From the NCBI RefSeq assembly GCF_963259705.1, contig NC_081848.1, forward strand, positions 56,726,895-56,790,894: a stretch of DNA of 64,000 nt, read 5' to 3'. This document shows, in pieces, positions 23,262 through 33,400 of the stretch. Within the stretch, counting starts at the first letter, position 1. Every line of letters starts with the position of its first letter. The notes beneath the pieces were generated by a model. That model saw only the letters and a list, made by a program, of their open reading frames with translations, was not told the origin of the DNA and searched no databases. Both the position numbers and the translations under genes were made by a program. The stretch comes from Myotis daubentonii. Lineage: Eukaryota > Chordata > Mammalia > Chiroptera > Vespertilionidae.

Positions 23262-23485
23262 TTTAAAATAGCTTGACTGTCTCACTAGTTCTCTACCTTG
23301 TGCTTCCATGTCTTCATAATCATGCATATTCTGTGCTTTCTAGTTTGGAGATTATTGTCCTTGACAGAACTAAAGGAGTTTAGTTTCCTTCCTTCCTTCC
23401 TTTAAAAAAATTGGTGAACATGGCCCTGAAGCATTCAGCTAGTCGCTTCCTTATTCTTCTTGGTCTAAACATTGACTTTAAAAAA
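23262..23485. other. Non-L1 filler segment inside the sense L1
   Basis: L1 text stops after 'acaggcacatccatacctc' and resumes at 'gatgataaaggacttaaac'. About 70 bases of expected ORF2 are replaced by about 220 bases with no L1, SINE or DNA-transposon character, including a (TTCC)4 run. Origin unknown. Confidence 0.5.
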
Positions 23486-24693
23486 GGGATGATAAAGGAC
23501 TTAAACATAAGATGGGAAACCATAAAAATATTAGAAGAATCCATAGGCAGCAAAATATCAGTCATATGTCATAGCAATATCTTTGCTGATACAGCTCCTA
23601 GGGCAATGGAAACTAAAGAGAAAATAAACAAATGGGACTACATCAAAATAAAAAGCTTTGCATAGCAAAAGAAGCCATCAAAAAAACAACAAGAAATATC
23701 ACTGTATGGGAGAACTTATTTGCCAATGTTTTATCCGATAAGGACCTAATCTCCAAAATTTATAGGGAACTCATACATCTTAACAAAAGGAAGATAAACA
23801 ATCCAATTTAAAAAAAATGGGCAAAAGAGTTAGACACTTTTCAAAAGAGGACATACAGAAGGCCAAGAGACATATGAAAACATGCTCAAAGTCACTAATC
23901 ATCTGAGAGATGCAAATCAAAACAACAATGAGGTACCATCTTACACCTGTCAGAATGGCTATCATCAACAAATTGACAAATGACAAGTGCTGGAGAGGAT
24001 ATGGAAATAAAGGAACCCTCGTGCACTGCTAATGGGAATGTAGACTGGTGCAGCCACTGTGGAAAACAGTATTGCGTTTCCTCAAAAAATTAAAAATGGA
24101 ACCATTTGACCCAGTAATCCCACTGCTAGGAATATATTCCAGAAATCAGAAAGGACATATGCACCCCTGTGTTCATAGCAGCACAATTTACAATAGCTAA
24201 GATTTGGAAACAGCCCAAATGTCCATCAGCAGATGAGTGTATTAAAAAACGCTGGTACATATACACAACGGAATACTATGCTGCTGTAAAAAAGAAAGAA
24301 CTCTTACCATTTGCAACAGCATGGATGGACATGGAGAGCATTGTGCTAAGCGAAAAAAGCCAGTCAGAGAAAGATACATATCACATAATCTCACTCATTT
24401 GTGGAATATAATGAAGAACATAAACTGATGAACAAAAATAGATCCAGAGACAGAGAAGCATTCAACAGACTGTCAAGCTTCAGAGGGAAGGCAGGGGAGG
24501 GTTGGGAGTGGGGGAGTAAGAGATCAACCAAAGAACTCGTGTGCATGTATATAAGCATAACCAATGGACACAGACACTATGGGGGTGAGGGCATGTGCTG
24601 GGGGATGGGGGTGGCTTGGGAGAGGTCAATGGGGGAAAAAGGAGGCATATAATGCTGTATGTAATACTTTAAACAATAAAGAATTTTTAAAAA

Positions 24694-25009
24694 GGAGATG
24701 GAAAGAAAACATTTGATCAGGTGCTTAAAATCTTACTACGGCTTTAGTTTATTTTACTTTAGTATGTCCAATGGCTCTAATAGAAAGAAGTTGTTTTCTT
24801 TGGTTGGGGGACCTATTTCATCTCAGTGTTTTTAGGACACCTCCAGGTCTAGCCACAGTTGATGGAAGCAGGGGAACTGAGGAAGGTGGAGAGCCTGGGA
24901 GTGTCCATGGAGGTTACAGTGAGAATCAGAACTGCTGGATCATGGCAAAGTGAGGTCGAGGCGTGGCCCTATGGCTCTGAAGACCCTGCCTACCATGACA
25001 CGTGACCAC
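24694..25009. other. Unique sequence, no gene seen
   Basis: Short interval between the L1 3' end and an L2 relic. No recognisable content. Confidence 0.45.
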
Positions 25010-25424
25010 CTCTTCAACCTCATCTCAAACCACATTCTCCTTATTTATTTTCTTCCTCAAACCCACTAAATCTGATCCTACCACCAGGCTCTCCGTGTTT
25101 GTGTTCTTTCTACCTGATACGTTCTTTGCCCAGGTCTGTGCATTTGAGCTCTTTCTCTTCACTCTGATTTGAGCTCAAAATCATCTCCCCCAGGAGGTCT
25201 TCCCTGACCATCTCATCCAAACTGGGCTTTCCCTTCTCCCGCCAAGTAATCCATTTCCTTTATTTGTCAGCTTTCTATCACGCATCATTATCAGAGCGTT
25301 TCTTGATTATTTGTTTACTTGCTTAGTTTGTCCTCCTCTGTCTCCTCCTCTGTCAAATGTAAACTCTGGGGACTTGATGTACTTTCCTCCTTCTGATTCA
25401 CAATGCTCCAGCCAGAGCTTGGCT
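25010..25424 (+). repeat. L2 3' end, sense
   Basis: 'ccaggaggtcttccctgacc', 'ctatcacgcatcattatc', 'tttacttgcttagtttg', 'tgtaaactctggggac' follow L2 order. Confidence 0.7.
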
Positions 25425-25432
25425 CACTAAAG

Positions 25433-25645
25433 CAGTGGTTCTCAACCTTCTGGCCCTTTAAATACAGTTCCTCATGTTGTGACCCCAACCATAAAATTAT
25501 TTTCGTTGCTACTTCATAACTGTAATGTTGCTACTGTTATGAATCGTAATGTAAATATCTGATATGCAGGATGGTCTTAGGCGACCCCTGTGCAAGGGTT
25601 GTTTGACCTCCAAAGGGGTCGCGACCCACAGGTTGAGAACCACTG
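25433..25645 (-). mobile_element. SPIN-like non-autonomous hAT (213 bp)
   Basis: Ends CAGTGGTTCTCAACCT and, on the right, GGTTGAGAACCACTG, with the characteristic interior 'ggggtcgcgacccacagg' and 'gctacttcataactgtaatg'. The copy at 35,496-35,707 is its reverse complement at about 90% by eye. From family knowledge the termini and interior match SPIN (Space Invader) hAT elements, which entered bats and other tetrapods by horizontal transfer. No transposase. Strand is given relative to the 35.5-kb copy. Confidence 0.8.
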
Positions 25646-25653
25646 GCCTAGAG

Positions 25654-25875
25654 CAAGGGTTTGAAAACTACGGCCCATGGGTCTAATCTATCCCTCCACC
25701 TGTTTTTATAAATAAAGTTTTATTGGAACGAGGCCATGCTCATTCCTGTCCATATTACATATGGCTGCTTTCACCTTACAACAGCAGAACTGAGTAGTTG
25801 AAATAGAGACTATATGTCTGCAGAGCTGAACATTTTTACTATCTGGCCCTTTAGGAACAAGTTTGCCGACTGCCA
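25654..25875. mobile_element. Ancient mammalian hAT relic
   Basis: 'gaaaactacggcccatggg', 'ataaataaagttttattgg', 'tatggctgctttcacc', 'ttactatctggccctttagg', 'caagtttgccgac' match an old eutherian hAT MITE family with inverted ends. It abuts the SPIN-like element with one 8-bp flank between them. Confidence 0.75.
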
Positions 25876-26679
25876 CACTAAAGGGAAGACTCACTGCATT
25901 ACATCAGACCTTTTTTCATGTGAGTTGATGCTATAATGACAAGAGGCTTTGCTGCTTCCTAGATCAGAGGTCTCTTTCATGCCAGTGATGTTAGTATATG
26001 TTCCTGTTCATGAAATTGTTGGCCTTGGCAACCCTCTTAATTCTGGTGGAAGACTACTTTGACCTAAATTATCCAGAGAGCAGAGATCAGTGTGTTTTCT
26101 CTAATCGTTAATTATCAGGATGACACATGGTATGAGCCACTCTGCCTGCCTGTCTTTTAATCTAGAAGAAGGGCTTAGCAACCCGCCTTGGTTGCATGAA
26201 AGATAGACTTCAACTGTAAGATTTTATTATTTTTATTATTTCCCTTTGCTTAGATCTCTATAAGAATCATGATGTTTCCAAGGCAACGCATGGCTTGGGG
26301 AATTGGAGAGAAGAGTCTGGATGCAAAGGGATAACATCACAGCCACCACAACAATCTATCCAGCACGCAGATGTCGGATGTTCAGAGGGACCAAGTCATC
26401 TTGATTAGAATTGAGGTGGCATGAGTTTCAAAGCGGAATCCTCATGCTCATGTTCAATAAATTTGCAAACCGCCCTGTAGTGCAGTGGAGAAGGGAATAT
26501 GCTTAAAACAATGCTGGGATTTGGCCCCGGGCTTATTCTGGTGTGGGGATGATTGCCAGGGAGCATGCTATTACCTTGCCAGGATGTAGATGCTTCTGAA
26601 TCTCTTTTCTGTTGTACGTGTGTGTTGGGAACACAAGTTTCCTTTTCTTATCCACCCCCAATATTAGGAACTGTCCAAA
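25876..26679. other. Unique sequence, no gene seen
   Basis: No repeat recognised. Around 26,215-26,400 the sequence is repeat-free and AT-rich at first, with no decisive motif cluster. Confidence 0.4.
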
Positions 26680-27160
26680 TTGCCACATCATTTTCCCTGG
26701 ATGACACTCATTTCTTTAGAAATAAATCTTAAAAATGTTTATTATAAGAAAAACATTTTATTGTAGAAGAGCCAGAACATACAGTTATTTAAAAATAAGA
26801 AAGTAAAAACTCAAACCACCACTCTTAGATAACCATTATTAACATTTTATTATAAATCCCTGATGGGCTAAAAAATTATATATATATATATCTCAAACAT
26901 GGAAAAATACTACACATGCTATTCTGTAACCTGATTTTTTCATTTATTTTATTTTTTTAAATATTTATTGTTGACAGTATTAGAGATGTCCCCTATTCCC
27001 TTACTTTGCCCCCTCCACCCAGTCCCCACCCCATCCCAGGCCTTCCCCACACTATGGTCTGTGTCCATGGGTTATTCATATGTGCATACATGTTCTTTGG
27101 TTACTCTCTAACTTGATTTCTTTTTAACTGAATAGTATGTCACAAAAATATTTACACTCT
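26680..27160. repeat. Old L1M-like relic split by a younger L1 end
   Basis: 'agataaccattattaacatt', 'ctattctgtaacctgatttt' on the left and 'ttgatttctttttaactg', 'aatagtatgtcac' on the right read as one decayed mammalian interspersed repeat. It is interrupted at 26,942-27,108. Confidence 0.4.
26942..27108 (-). mobile_element. Truncated L1 3' end, antisense
   Basis: Reversed bat L1 3'UTR: 'aaatatttattgttgacag', 'gatgtcccctattccc', 'cacactatggtctgtgtcc'. Similar flanks AACCTGATTTTTT and AACTTGATTTCTT suggest a target duplication. Confidence 0.7.
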
Positions 27161-27164
27161 CCTG

Positions 27165-27430
27165 GAGTCAGCATAGTGTGGTGTCAGCATCCTGTGCCCT
27201 GAAACTTGATGGTCTTGTTTCAAATACTGATGCCATCAATCACTGCTGTATGACCTTGGGAAAATTATATAACCTCTCTGGTTCTTCAATTTCCTCATCT
27301 GTAAAATGGGAATAATAATGATGGGATCGACTACATTGGGTTATTATGAAGAGTAAATATGTTAATACAAAGAAGCCCATAATACAGTGCCCAGCACATG
27401 GGAACCTCTCATTAAATGTTAGCTATTTTC
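27165..27430 (+). repeat. Near full-length MIR, sense
   Basis: Head to tail is preserved: 'agtcagcatagtgtggtg', 'tgtatgaccttgggaaaatt', 'tttcctcatctgtaaaatgg', 'acagtgcccagcacatgg', 'tctcattaaatgttagc'. Confidence 0.8.
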
Positions 27431-27731
27431 TTTCCATGTCTGTGCATGTACTTCCCATCATAATTTTATTGCCAGCAGATTACACTATTGTACTAGTATG
27501 TGAGCACTCTTCTGCTTTTCCTTTGGTGTTGTGGTTATGTATATGTGCTTCAATGCTGTGTAAGCTTTAATGCTGTGATCTTATATACCAGTGATGGCGA
27601 ACCTTTTGAGCTTGGCGTGTCAGCATTTTGAAAAACCCTAACTTAACTCTGGTGCTGTGTCACATATAGAAATTTTTTATATTTGCAACCATAGTAAAAC
27701 AAAGACTTATATTTTTGATATTTATTTTATA

Positions 27732-28317
27732 CTAGAGGCCTGGTGCACAAAAATTTGTGCACTGGCAGGGGAAGGGAGTGTGTGTGTGGGGGGTGTCCCT
27801 CAGCCCCACTTGTGCCCTCTCACAGTCTGGAACTCCTCGGGAGATAACCACCTGCTGGCTTAGGCCCGCTCCCTGGGTGGCAGAGGGCAGGCCCGATTCC
27901 TCGGTGCCTGCCCCGCCTCCCCGGGTTGTGCACACGGCAGGACTGATCTGGGGGTTGGGGCGCTGCCCCAGGTGGGGTCGCACACGGGACGCCCAGGTGG
28001 GTCGGCCGATCGCTGCTGCCCCGCCTGGCCACCCCAGGTTGGGTCACACATGGGACGCCCAGGCGGGCCGGCCGATCACTGCTGCACCGCCCGGCCACCC
28101 CGGGTCAGGTTGCACAGGGATGCCTGCTGCCCCGGGTCGCAGATAGCAGGCTCAGATGGTGGCGGGGCAGGCGGGATGGCGCTGTCCCACCCTGCCTGTA
28201 GTATGCAAATTAGCTGCCATCTTTGTTGGCAGTTAATTTCATATCACGCTGATTAGCCCAATGGGAGGCGTAGGGAAGGTATGGTCAATTACCATGTTTG
28301 TCTATTATTAGATAGGA
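27732..28317 (-). mobile_element. HeliBat-type non-autonomous Helitron
   Basis: Read in reverse it begins TCCTATCTAATAATAGAC (TC start), holds 'gcaaattagctgccatc'-type 5' text, and ends with the palindromic hairpin GTGCACAAATTTTTGTGCAC followed by CAGGCCTCTAG (CTAG terminus). It lies exactly between A and T, without target duplication, as Helitrons do. Length 586 bp, with no Rep/helicase, so non-autonomous. Its interior is very GC- and CpG-rich and holds a 66-bp tandem repeat. Overlapping frames of up to 129 codons come from GC bias. Confidence 0.9.
27968..28130 (+). repeat. 66-bp GC-rich tandem repeat within the Helitron
   Basis: Units start at 27,968, 28,034 and 28,100 (third partial), each opening with CCAGGTNGGGTCNCACA-like text and containing 'gggacgcccagg', then 'cggccgatc', 'ctgctgc' and 'ggccaccc'. 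The period is exactly 66. Confidence 0.85.
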
Positions 28318-28589
28318 TATTTAATTGCCATTTAACAAAGAAAAATAAATTAAAAAAATGAGTTTGTGTGTCACTTCTGACACGCGTGTCATAGGTTCGC
28401 CATCACTGTTATATACCAAGGAGTTGGAGCTGTACGGCACATCAGAGCAGAGTTCTGAGAAATCTATTAGCCTTCTCGCTGGAAGAGGGCCCGGACGTTA
28501 GTGGGAAGGGGTTGGGGGGGATGGGTTGTCTTTGTAGCTATGGTACCCAGTACATAGGTGTGATGCAGGGACTGTGCATGAGCTTCATG

Positions 28590-28770
28590 GAGCTGGGTCT
28601 TGGATCTACTACTTTCTGAGCATCAGGATCAAGCTACTTAACCTCTCTCTTGATTTCCACATCTATAAAATTACAATGATCTTCGTATTTACCTCCTTGG
28701 GTCCTTCTGAGTGCTGAATTAGATCGTTGATGTGAAGAGTTTGGTGCTTGCTCCATACTTGGCAACTTCT
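28590..28770 (+). repeat. MIR SINE relic, sense
   Basis: 'atcaagctacttaacctctc', 'ttccacatctataaaatta', 'cttctgagtgctgaattag'. Confidence 0.6.
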
Positions 28771-28842
28771 TAGAAATATTAGATAGTATGAGAAATAGGG
28801 AGCTACCATAAAACATGATGCATTACTATTCAGAGACACGTA

Positions 28843-28880
28843 TCTCTCTCTCTCTCTCACACACACACATACATTCACAC
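28843..28880 (+). repeat. (TC)n(AC)n microsatellite
   Basis: TC run followed directly by an AC run. Confidence 0.95.
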
Positions 28881-29999
28881 ACAGGTTGTCTATAGGACAG
28901 TCATTTGATAAATTGTGAATTTTATACCTCTTTTTCATTATGTTTCTATTAGCTTCTGACTGGTTATTACACTACTGTGTCTCAAATTCATACCTACTTT
29001 TTATACTCTGCTCTGTGATGCTGGCACTGGGACTCTGCAAACCCCTCTCTCCTTTGCCAGCTGGGTCAAAATTAGGCTCTGCCAGTAGGGGGTGCTAGAT
29101 GGGAAAAGCAGGAGGGAAGAGATGTGCTTCCTCCTGACAGCGCCACCCCAACTTACCTTCGCAGTGGCAGTTGATTTCAATAGAGCAAGTAACTCTGGTT
29201 TTCATGTTTCTCACACTCACAACCAGTCTCATTGTCCCTCCTGGAGACTCCAGCCCGGGGCAGCTGGTGTGCCCCCTCAGAGGCCTGGCTTCCATCCCTG
29301 TGAGCAGCCCCACACCCTCCCCTTTGTTCCTCCAGCCCAGGGGCCAGAGCTGCTTCCCGCAGTCGTCTCTAGGAAACCTCAGTATTCCCCATTTGCCTTT
29401 CGGTTCTCTAATCCCTGGTGAACAACCCACCCCCCACCCCATTCTATGTCAACAGTTATTGGCGTGTAAGGTACACATGCATGTATTGTATATGTACGTG
29501 CATATGTATCCGTATCTGGAATGTATATCAGTGGTTTCCACAGGAAGTTGTGAACAATTCTTTATACTAAATTATCTCTGTTAAAATAATTGATGTGGTT
29601 TCTGTTTTCTGACCGGACTCTGTCTGACCCCACATGCAAAATTCTCTTTCCCTAAAAAAGTCAGTTGAAAGGACACATTTTATAAGTGAAGGTGTCGACA
29701 TTGCTCTGAACAAAGGACGACTGGTCTTTATCCTGATGCCCTTGCAGACTCTCTGCAGGGGACCTGGGCCAGCAGGCCACCTGGCCCCGGATGCTCTGGG
29801 CCACGGCGGGCAGGACTGTGTGTGGTGGGCTGGGGCTGCCACAGGGTGTGGGGGGGAGGCAGGCAGGGCTAAGGCTTCAGTGTGAGTGGCCACATTCTGA
29901 AAAGCAGAATAATCCTTTCACACAGGTGGAGAGAAGGAAGAGGAAAAGAGAAAGCAGGAGAGCTGTGGTGACTTCTCAAGTCAAAAGTTTCTGTCTCTA
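28881..29999. other. Unique sequence, no gene seen
   Basis: Overlapping frames of 107-137 codons on both strands at 29,092-29,893 show no domain and no frame-specific bias, so no gene is called. A CTCF-like motif lies at 29,080-29,097. Confidence 0.45.
29080..29097 (+). promoter_or_regulatory. CTCF-like motif
   Basis: 'tgccagtagggggtgctag' is a strong match by eye to the CTCF core CCANYAGRKGGYRS, in repeat-free sequence. Confidence 0.5.
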
Positions 30000-30120
30000 G
30001 TGGATCTTGCTCAGTGGTCAGAGGGTCCGCCTATGGACTGAAGGGTCCCAGGTTCAAATCCAGTCAAGGGCACGTGCCTCTGTTGCAAGTTTAATTTTAG
30101 TTGGGGCAAAAAAAAAAATG
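30000..30120 (+). mobile_element. Truncated Ves-type SINE, sense
   Basis: tRNA-like head 'cttgctcagtggtcagagg', 'gactgaagggtcccagg', 'ttcaaatccagtcaagggc', 'acgtgcctctgttgc', then an early jump to an A-run. The 3' body is missing. Confidence 0.8.
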
Positions 30121-30405
30121 GAAAAAATATCCTTGGGTGGGGATTAACAAACAAAATTTCCGTGAAGGAGGTATTAATGGTGAGTGGAAAACTGGTCCCC
30201 TAGGGCTGACAGAGGGTGGGGGTGGGGAGAGGCAGCGGCCTCTCATTTATTTACACACAATGAAAAAGGCCTGCACAATAGGTTGGTCAACATCACTTTT
30301 CTGCTTCACTGGTTTCTAAACGGACTCACTGCTCCTGCTGAGAGATTACTTCCAGGGGCCTGTTTCAGGTCACTCAGCATAGCCTCCTTACTTGGTGTTC
30401 AGTTC

Positions 30406-30409
<4 letters not shown>
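30121..30409. other. Unique sequence, no gene seen
   Basis: No recognised repeat or gene; the 124-codon frame runs into the TC repeat. Confidence 0.45.

Positions 30410-30410
<1 letters not shown>

Positions 30411-30472
<62 letters not shown>
30411..30472 (+). repeat. (TC)n(AC)n microsatellite
   Basis: About 22 TC units followed by nine AC units, perfect. Confidence 0.98.
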
Positions 30473-30474
<2 letters not shown>

Positions 30475-30884
30475 ATATTCACAGGGAACACTGGAAATCT
30501 GCTGGCTTCAGATAGGACACCCCTCCCCCAACATTGGCCCTGCTCAGAGCAGATCTGACCAGTGGGGCTTCAAGAGAGCATCCTGTGAAGCTGCCATTGC
30601 CCTCTGACCTTGGCTCTCTGCTGCCCAGGATGCCTTTATTGAGTTCGAGGAGCCAGGTGGTGCTGCTGATGGGGAAGGCAGAGGGGCTCTGGTCGGGGAG
30701 AGTTGGATGATTCCCGCTACCAGGCTGCCCTGGGGGTTTTATGAGTCAAAGCTGAGATGCTCCTATCTTTGTCTTGGAAATTAATTCTTGGCTAAAAAAA
30801 TAAAAATACTTTTTCCATCTTGGGAAAAGATTCCATAGGAAGAACAAAGCATCTAGTGCCTCCAATGATTTTTTTTACAAAATA
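30473..30884. other. Unique sequence, no gene seen
   Basis: No repeat or gene recognised. Confidence 0.45.
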
Positions 30885-31550
30885 CACTTTTAATATTGGA
30901 ATAATTTCAGTTTTCCAGGAGAGTTGCAAAGAGAGTACAAAAAATTTTCATATACTTTTCTAGTTTTCCTGGTTGTTAATATCTTACATCACCATGGTAC
31001 ATTCATCAAAACGAACACACCAACACTGGCACATTACTACTGTCAACTGAACTCCAGTCTGTATTCAGATTTTGTTAGTTTTCCCACTAATGTCATTTTT
31101 CTGTTCCAGAATCCCACCCAGGACACCTCATGACATTTAGTCATTGTGATTCTTTAGTCTCTCTGGTCCATGACAATTTCTCAGTCTATTCCTGTTTATT
31201 TTTTTAAAATATATTTTTGTTAATTTCAGAAAGGGAGCCAGAGATAGAAACATAAATGATGAGAGAATCATTGATTGGCTACCTCCTGCAGGCCCATACC
31301 GCAGGCAGGTGCCCTGACTGTGAATCAAACCCTGACCTCCCACTCAACCACTGAACCACTACGGCTGGTCAGTCTTTCCCTGTTTTTGATGACTTTGATG
31401 GTCTCGAGGAGTACTGGCCAGGTATTTAACAGAATGTTCCTCAATTTGGGTCTGTCTGATGTCTTTCTCATGCTAAGACTGGGGTGATGTGTTTTTTCGG
31501 GAGAAAGACCACTGAGGTGAAGCATTCTCATCACATCCTTAAAAGAGCTT
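30885..31550 (-). repeat. Old L1 3'UTR, antisense, split by a SINE
   Basis: 'gttttccaggagagttgc', 'cttacatcaccatggtac', 'cagattttgttagttttccc' on the left; 'gatgactttgatggtc', 'gtactggccaggtatttaac', 'ttctcatgctaagactggg' on the right. It resumes across the SINE target duplication. Confidence 0.6.
31198..31369 (-). mobile_element. Ves-type SINE, antisense
   Basis: Reversed Ves: 'ttaatttcagaaaggg', 'gatgagagaatcattgattg', 'gcaggtgccctgactg', 'caaaccctgacctcc', 'aaccactgaaccac'. Flanked by 16-bp duplications CAGTCTATTCCTGTTT (31,182-31,197) and CAGTCTTTCCCTGTTT (31,370-31,385). Confidence 0.9.
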
Positions 31551-31554
31551 TTAA

Positions 31555-31870
31555 AAAAATGTTGAGATATAACGAACATATAACATTATATTTATTTCAG
31601 GTGTACCACATGATGATTTGATATTTGTAAATATTGTGAAATAATCACACAGTAAGTCTAGTGAAGATCTAAAACCATACATAGTTATGAAATTAATTTT
31701 TCTTGTGATGAGAACTTTTAAGATCTCTCTTAATACAGTATTAACTAGAGTCACCATGCTGTACATTAAATCCCCATGACTTACTGCTTTTACAGCTGGA
31801 ACTTTGTACCTTTTGACCTCCTTCACCCTTTTTGCCCACCCCACCCCCACCTCTGGCAGCTCATCACATC
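31555..31870 (-). repeat. L1M 3'UTR, antisense
   Basis: 'ttgagatataacgaacat', 'caggtgtaccacatgatg', 'cttgtgatgagaactttt', 'agtcaccatgctgtac', 'ttgtaccttttgacctcc'. Well-preserved L1M tail text. Confidence 0.8.
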
Positions 31871-32064
31871 CTCCTATGTGTTGTACCCCATGCTGTCAGC
31901 ATGGCATCACACTGGTCCCACCATGATTTTGAAGGCAGTGGGCAGGCCTCCTGCAGATGAGCACCTTGATTTGGATTCCTTCCCTCTGGACACAGAAGAC
32001 CATGGACTGCTGATCAGGAAGGACCCCACAAAGCTGAGGGCACAAATGGGAAGAGCTCCAGACT

Positions 32065-32155
32065 AGAAGTCGCTTCTGAATTGTGTAATGGTGAGTGAGA
32101 GTCTTTAAACCTCTCTGTCCTCAGTTTCCTCATTCACCAAGCAGTACATGACCCC
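32065..32155 (+). repeat. MIR fragment, sense
   Basis: 'tttaaacctctctgtcctc' then 'agtttcctcattcacc'. Confidence 0.5.
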
Positions 32156-32331
32156 TCCCTCTCCCTTCCTCTTAGGGTTGGCAACTAGAGCAAATGATAC
32201 AGTGGATATGAAAAGACTTAAAACCCAGGAAAGTGCAGACACAGGTTGGGAGGCAGCCTGCACTGACTTTTCCAGCATTTCAGGTAAGAGGAGGGAGACT
32301 TATCTATTGACCTCTGTTAGCAAACAAACAA

Positions 32332-32352
32332 ATGTGTGTGTGTGTGTGTGTA
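32332..32352 (+). repeat. Short (TG)n
   Basis: Ten TG units. Confidence 0.9.
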
Positions 32353-32369
32353 ATAGCTTTTCTTTTTTA

Positions 32370-32855
32370 AAGTAAGAATTATTGGTATATATATTTACAT
32401 ACAGTAAAATTCACCCTTTTTAGGCGTAACAGGTCTATGAGTTTTGACAACAGAATATAATCATGTAATCACCAAGATATAGAACACGAGACATAGAGGG
32501 TTTGCCTTACTCGCTCCCGCAAATTCCCTCATGCTCCTTTGTCTTCAGCCCTTTCCCCCATTCCCAGCCTTTACAACTACTGGCATTTTGCTGCCTATGT
32601 TTTGCCTTTTCCAGATGGTCATATAAATTGAATCATGCCACATGTAGTCTTTATTTTTTCAGTTTAAAAACAGCACCACTTGACATACAATATACTATAC
32701 ATACTTAACGTGTACACTTGAATAAATCTTAATAGATTGTACATTTGTGATAGCATCATCACAATCAAGATAGGGTACATAGCCATCACCCTAAAAATGT
32801 CCTCATGCTCTCTTGTGATCCTTCCCTCTGTCATCTGGCCTCAACCTCCTGCCCC
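32370..32855 (-). repeat. Old L1M 3'UTR fragments, antisense
   Basis: Two adjoining pieces: 'agtaaaattcaccctttt', 'caccaagatatagaacac', 'tttgccttttccagatgg'; then 'gtgtacacttgaataaatc', 'gatagcatcatcacaatc', 'tacatagccatcacc'. Both read as reversed L1M tails. Confidence 0.6.
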
Positions 32856-33169
32856 AGACTACTCTCCTACTGCTCCGGGCACAACTGAAGGTACCTCAGT
32901 TGCCCTGGTACATGGTGCTCATTTCTCTTGACTTTTCTCCCCTCAAAGCTACCCACTTCTTCCTTTTGGTCTGTCCAAATCTGGCCAATCTTTTAAGTCT
33001 ATCCTTGAACTTGTCCAATGGCCAGTTAAAGTTATCTTTTGAGAATGCTCAGCCCACACTTGCCACTTCCTTCTCTGATCTGAATGTATGAATCCACAGC
33101 CTCTCCATGTCTTCTTTATTTGCTAGTACAGCAACATTTGTATCGTACTGTCCTAAGGTGAGCTTGCTC
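32856..33169. other. Unique sequence, no gene seen
   Basis: No repeat or coding signal recognised. Confidence 0.4.
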
Positions 33170-33400
33170 AATCGTTAGCAGCATGGCCTCTGAGTTTGGA
33201 TGCTTAGGTTGCTATATTTTACCTTAGGCTCCTCCTTAACCTTTCTATGCCTCAGCTTTCTTTTATCTGTAAGATTGGGAAGACAATACAGTACCTACCA
33301 GAAAGTGTTGTTGTGAGGATTCATTGGGTTATGCACATAAAGGACTTGGAAAAGAATCTCGTATACAATAAGCACTTAATAAATGTCAGCTCTCAACATC
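33170..33400 (+). repeat. MIR SINE relic, sense
   Basis: 'cgttagcagcatggcctc', 'ttaacctttctatgcctcag', 'gttgttgtgaggattcattg', 'taagcacttaataaatgtc'. Confidence 0.7.

Larger units (their letters stand above)
22151..24693 (+). pseudogene. LINE-1 ORF2 relic with 3'UTR, sense
   Basis: Runs head to head with the preceding L1. It starts inside the ORF2 reverse transcriptase (about 22,170) and ends at the 3'UTR with AATAAA near 24,676. The catalytic F/YADD motif is decayed: the region near 22,300 reads SDDMIL. Later pieces '[20 protein letters not shown]' (22,830) and 'FTIAKIWKQPKCPSADE' (24,180) are standard ORF2. Frameshifts and stops are frequent. A Ves SINE (22,549-22,752) and a non-L1 filler (23,262-23,485) interrupt it. 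Confidence 0.9.
27589..28408. mobile_element. hAT MITE (234 bp) interrupted by a Helitron
   Basis: Inverted ends CAGTGATGGCGAACCT and GGTTCGCCATCACTG are flanked by perfect 8-bp duplications TTATATAC (27,581-27,588 and 28,409-28,416). The element halves are 27,589-27,731 and 28,318-28,408. The 586 bp between are a Helitron inserted at an AT dinucleotide. It carries no transposase. Young, by the intact duplication and ends. Confidence 0.9.

Noticed and set aside
27757..28146. 129-codon GC-rich frame
   Set aside because: It lies inside the Helitron and its 66-bp repeat; high GC removes stops in several frames at once.
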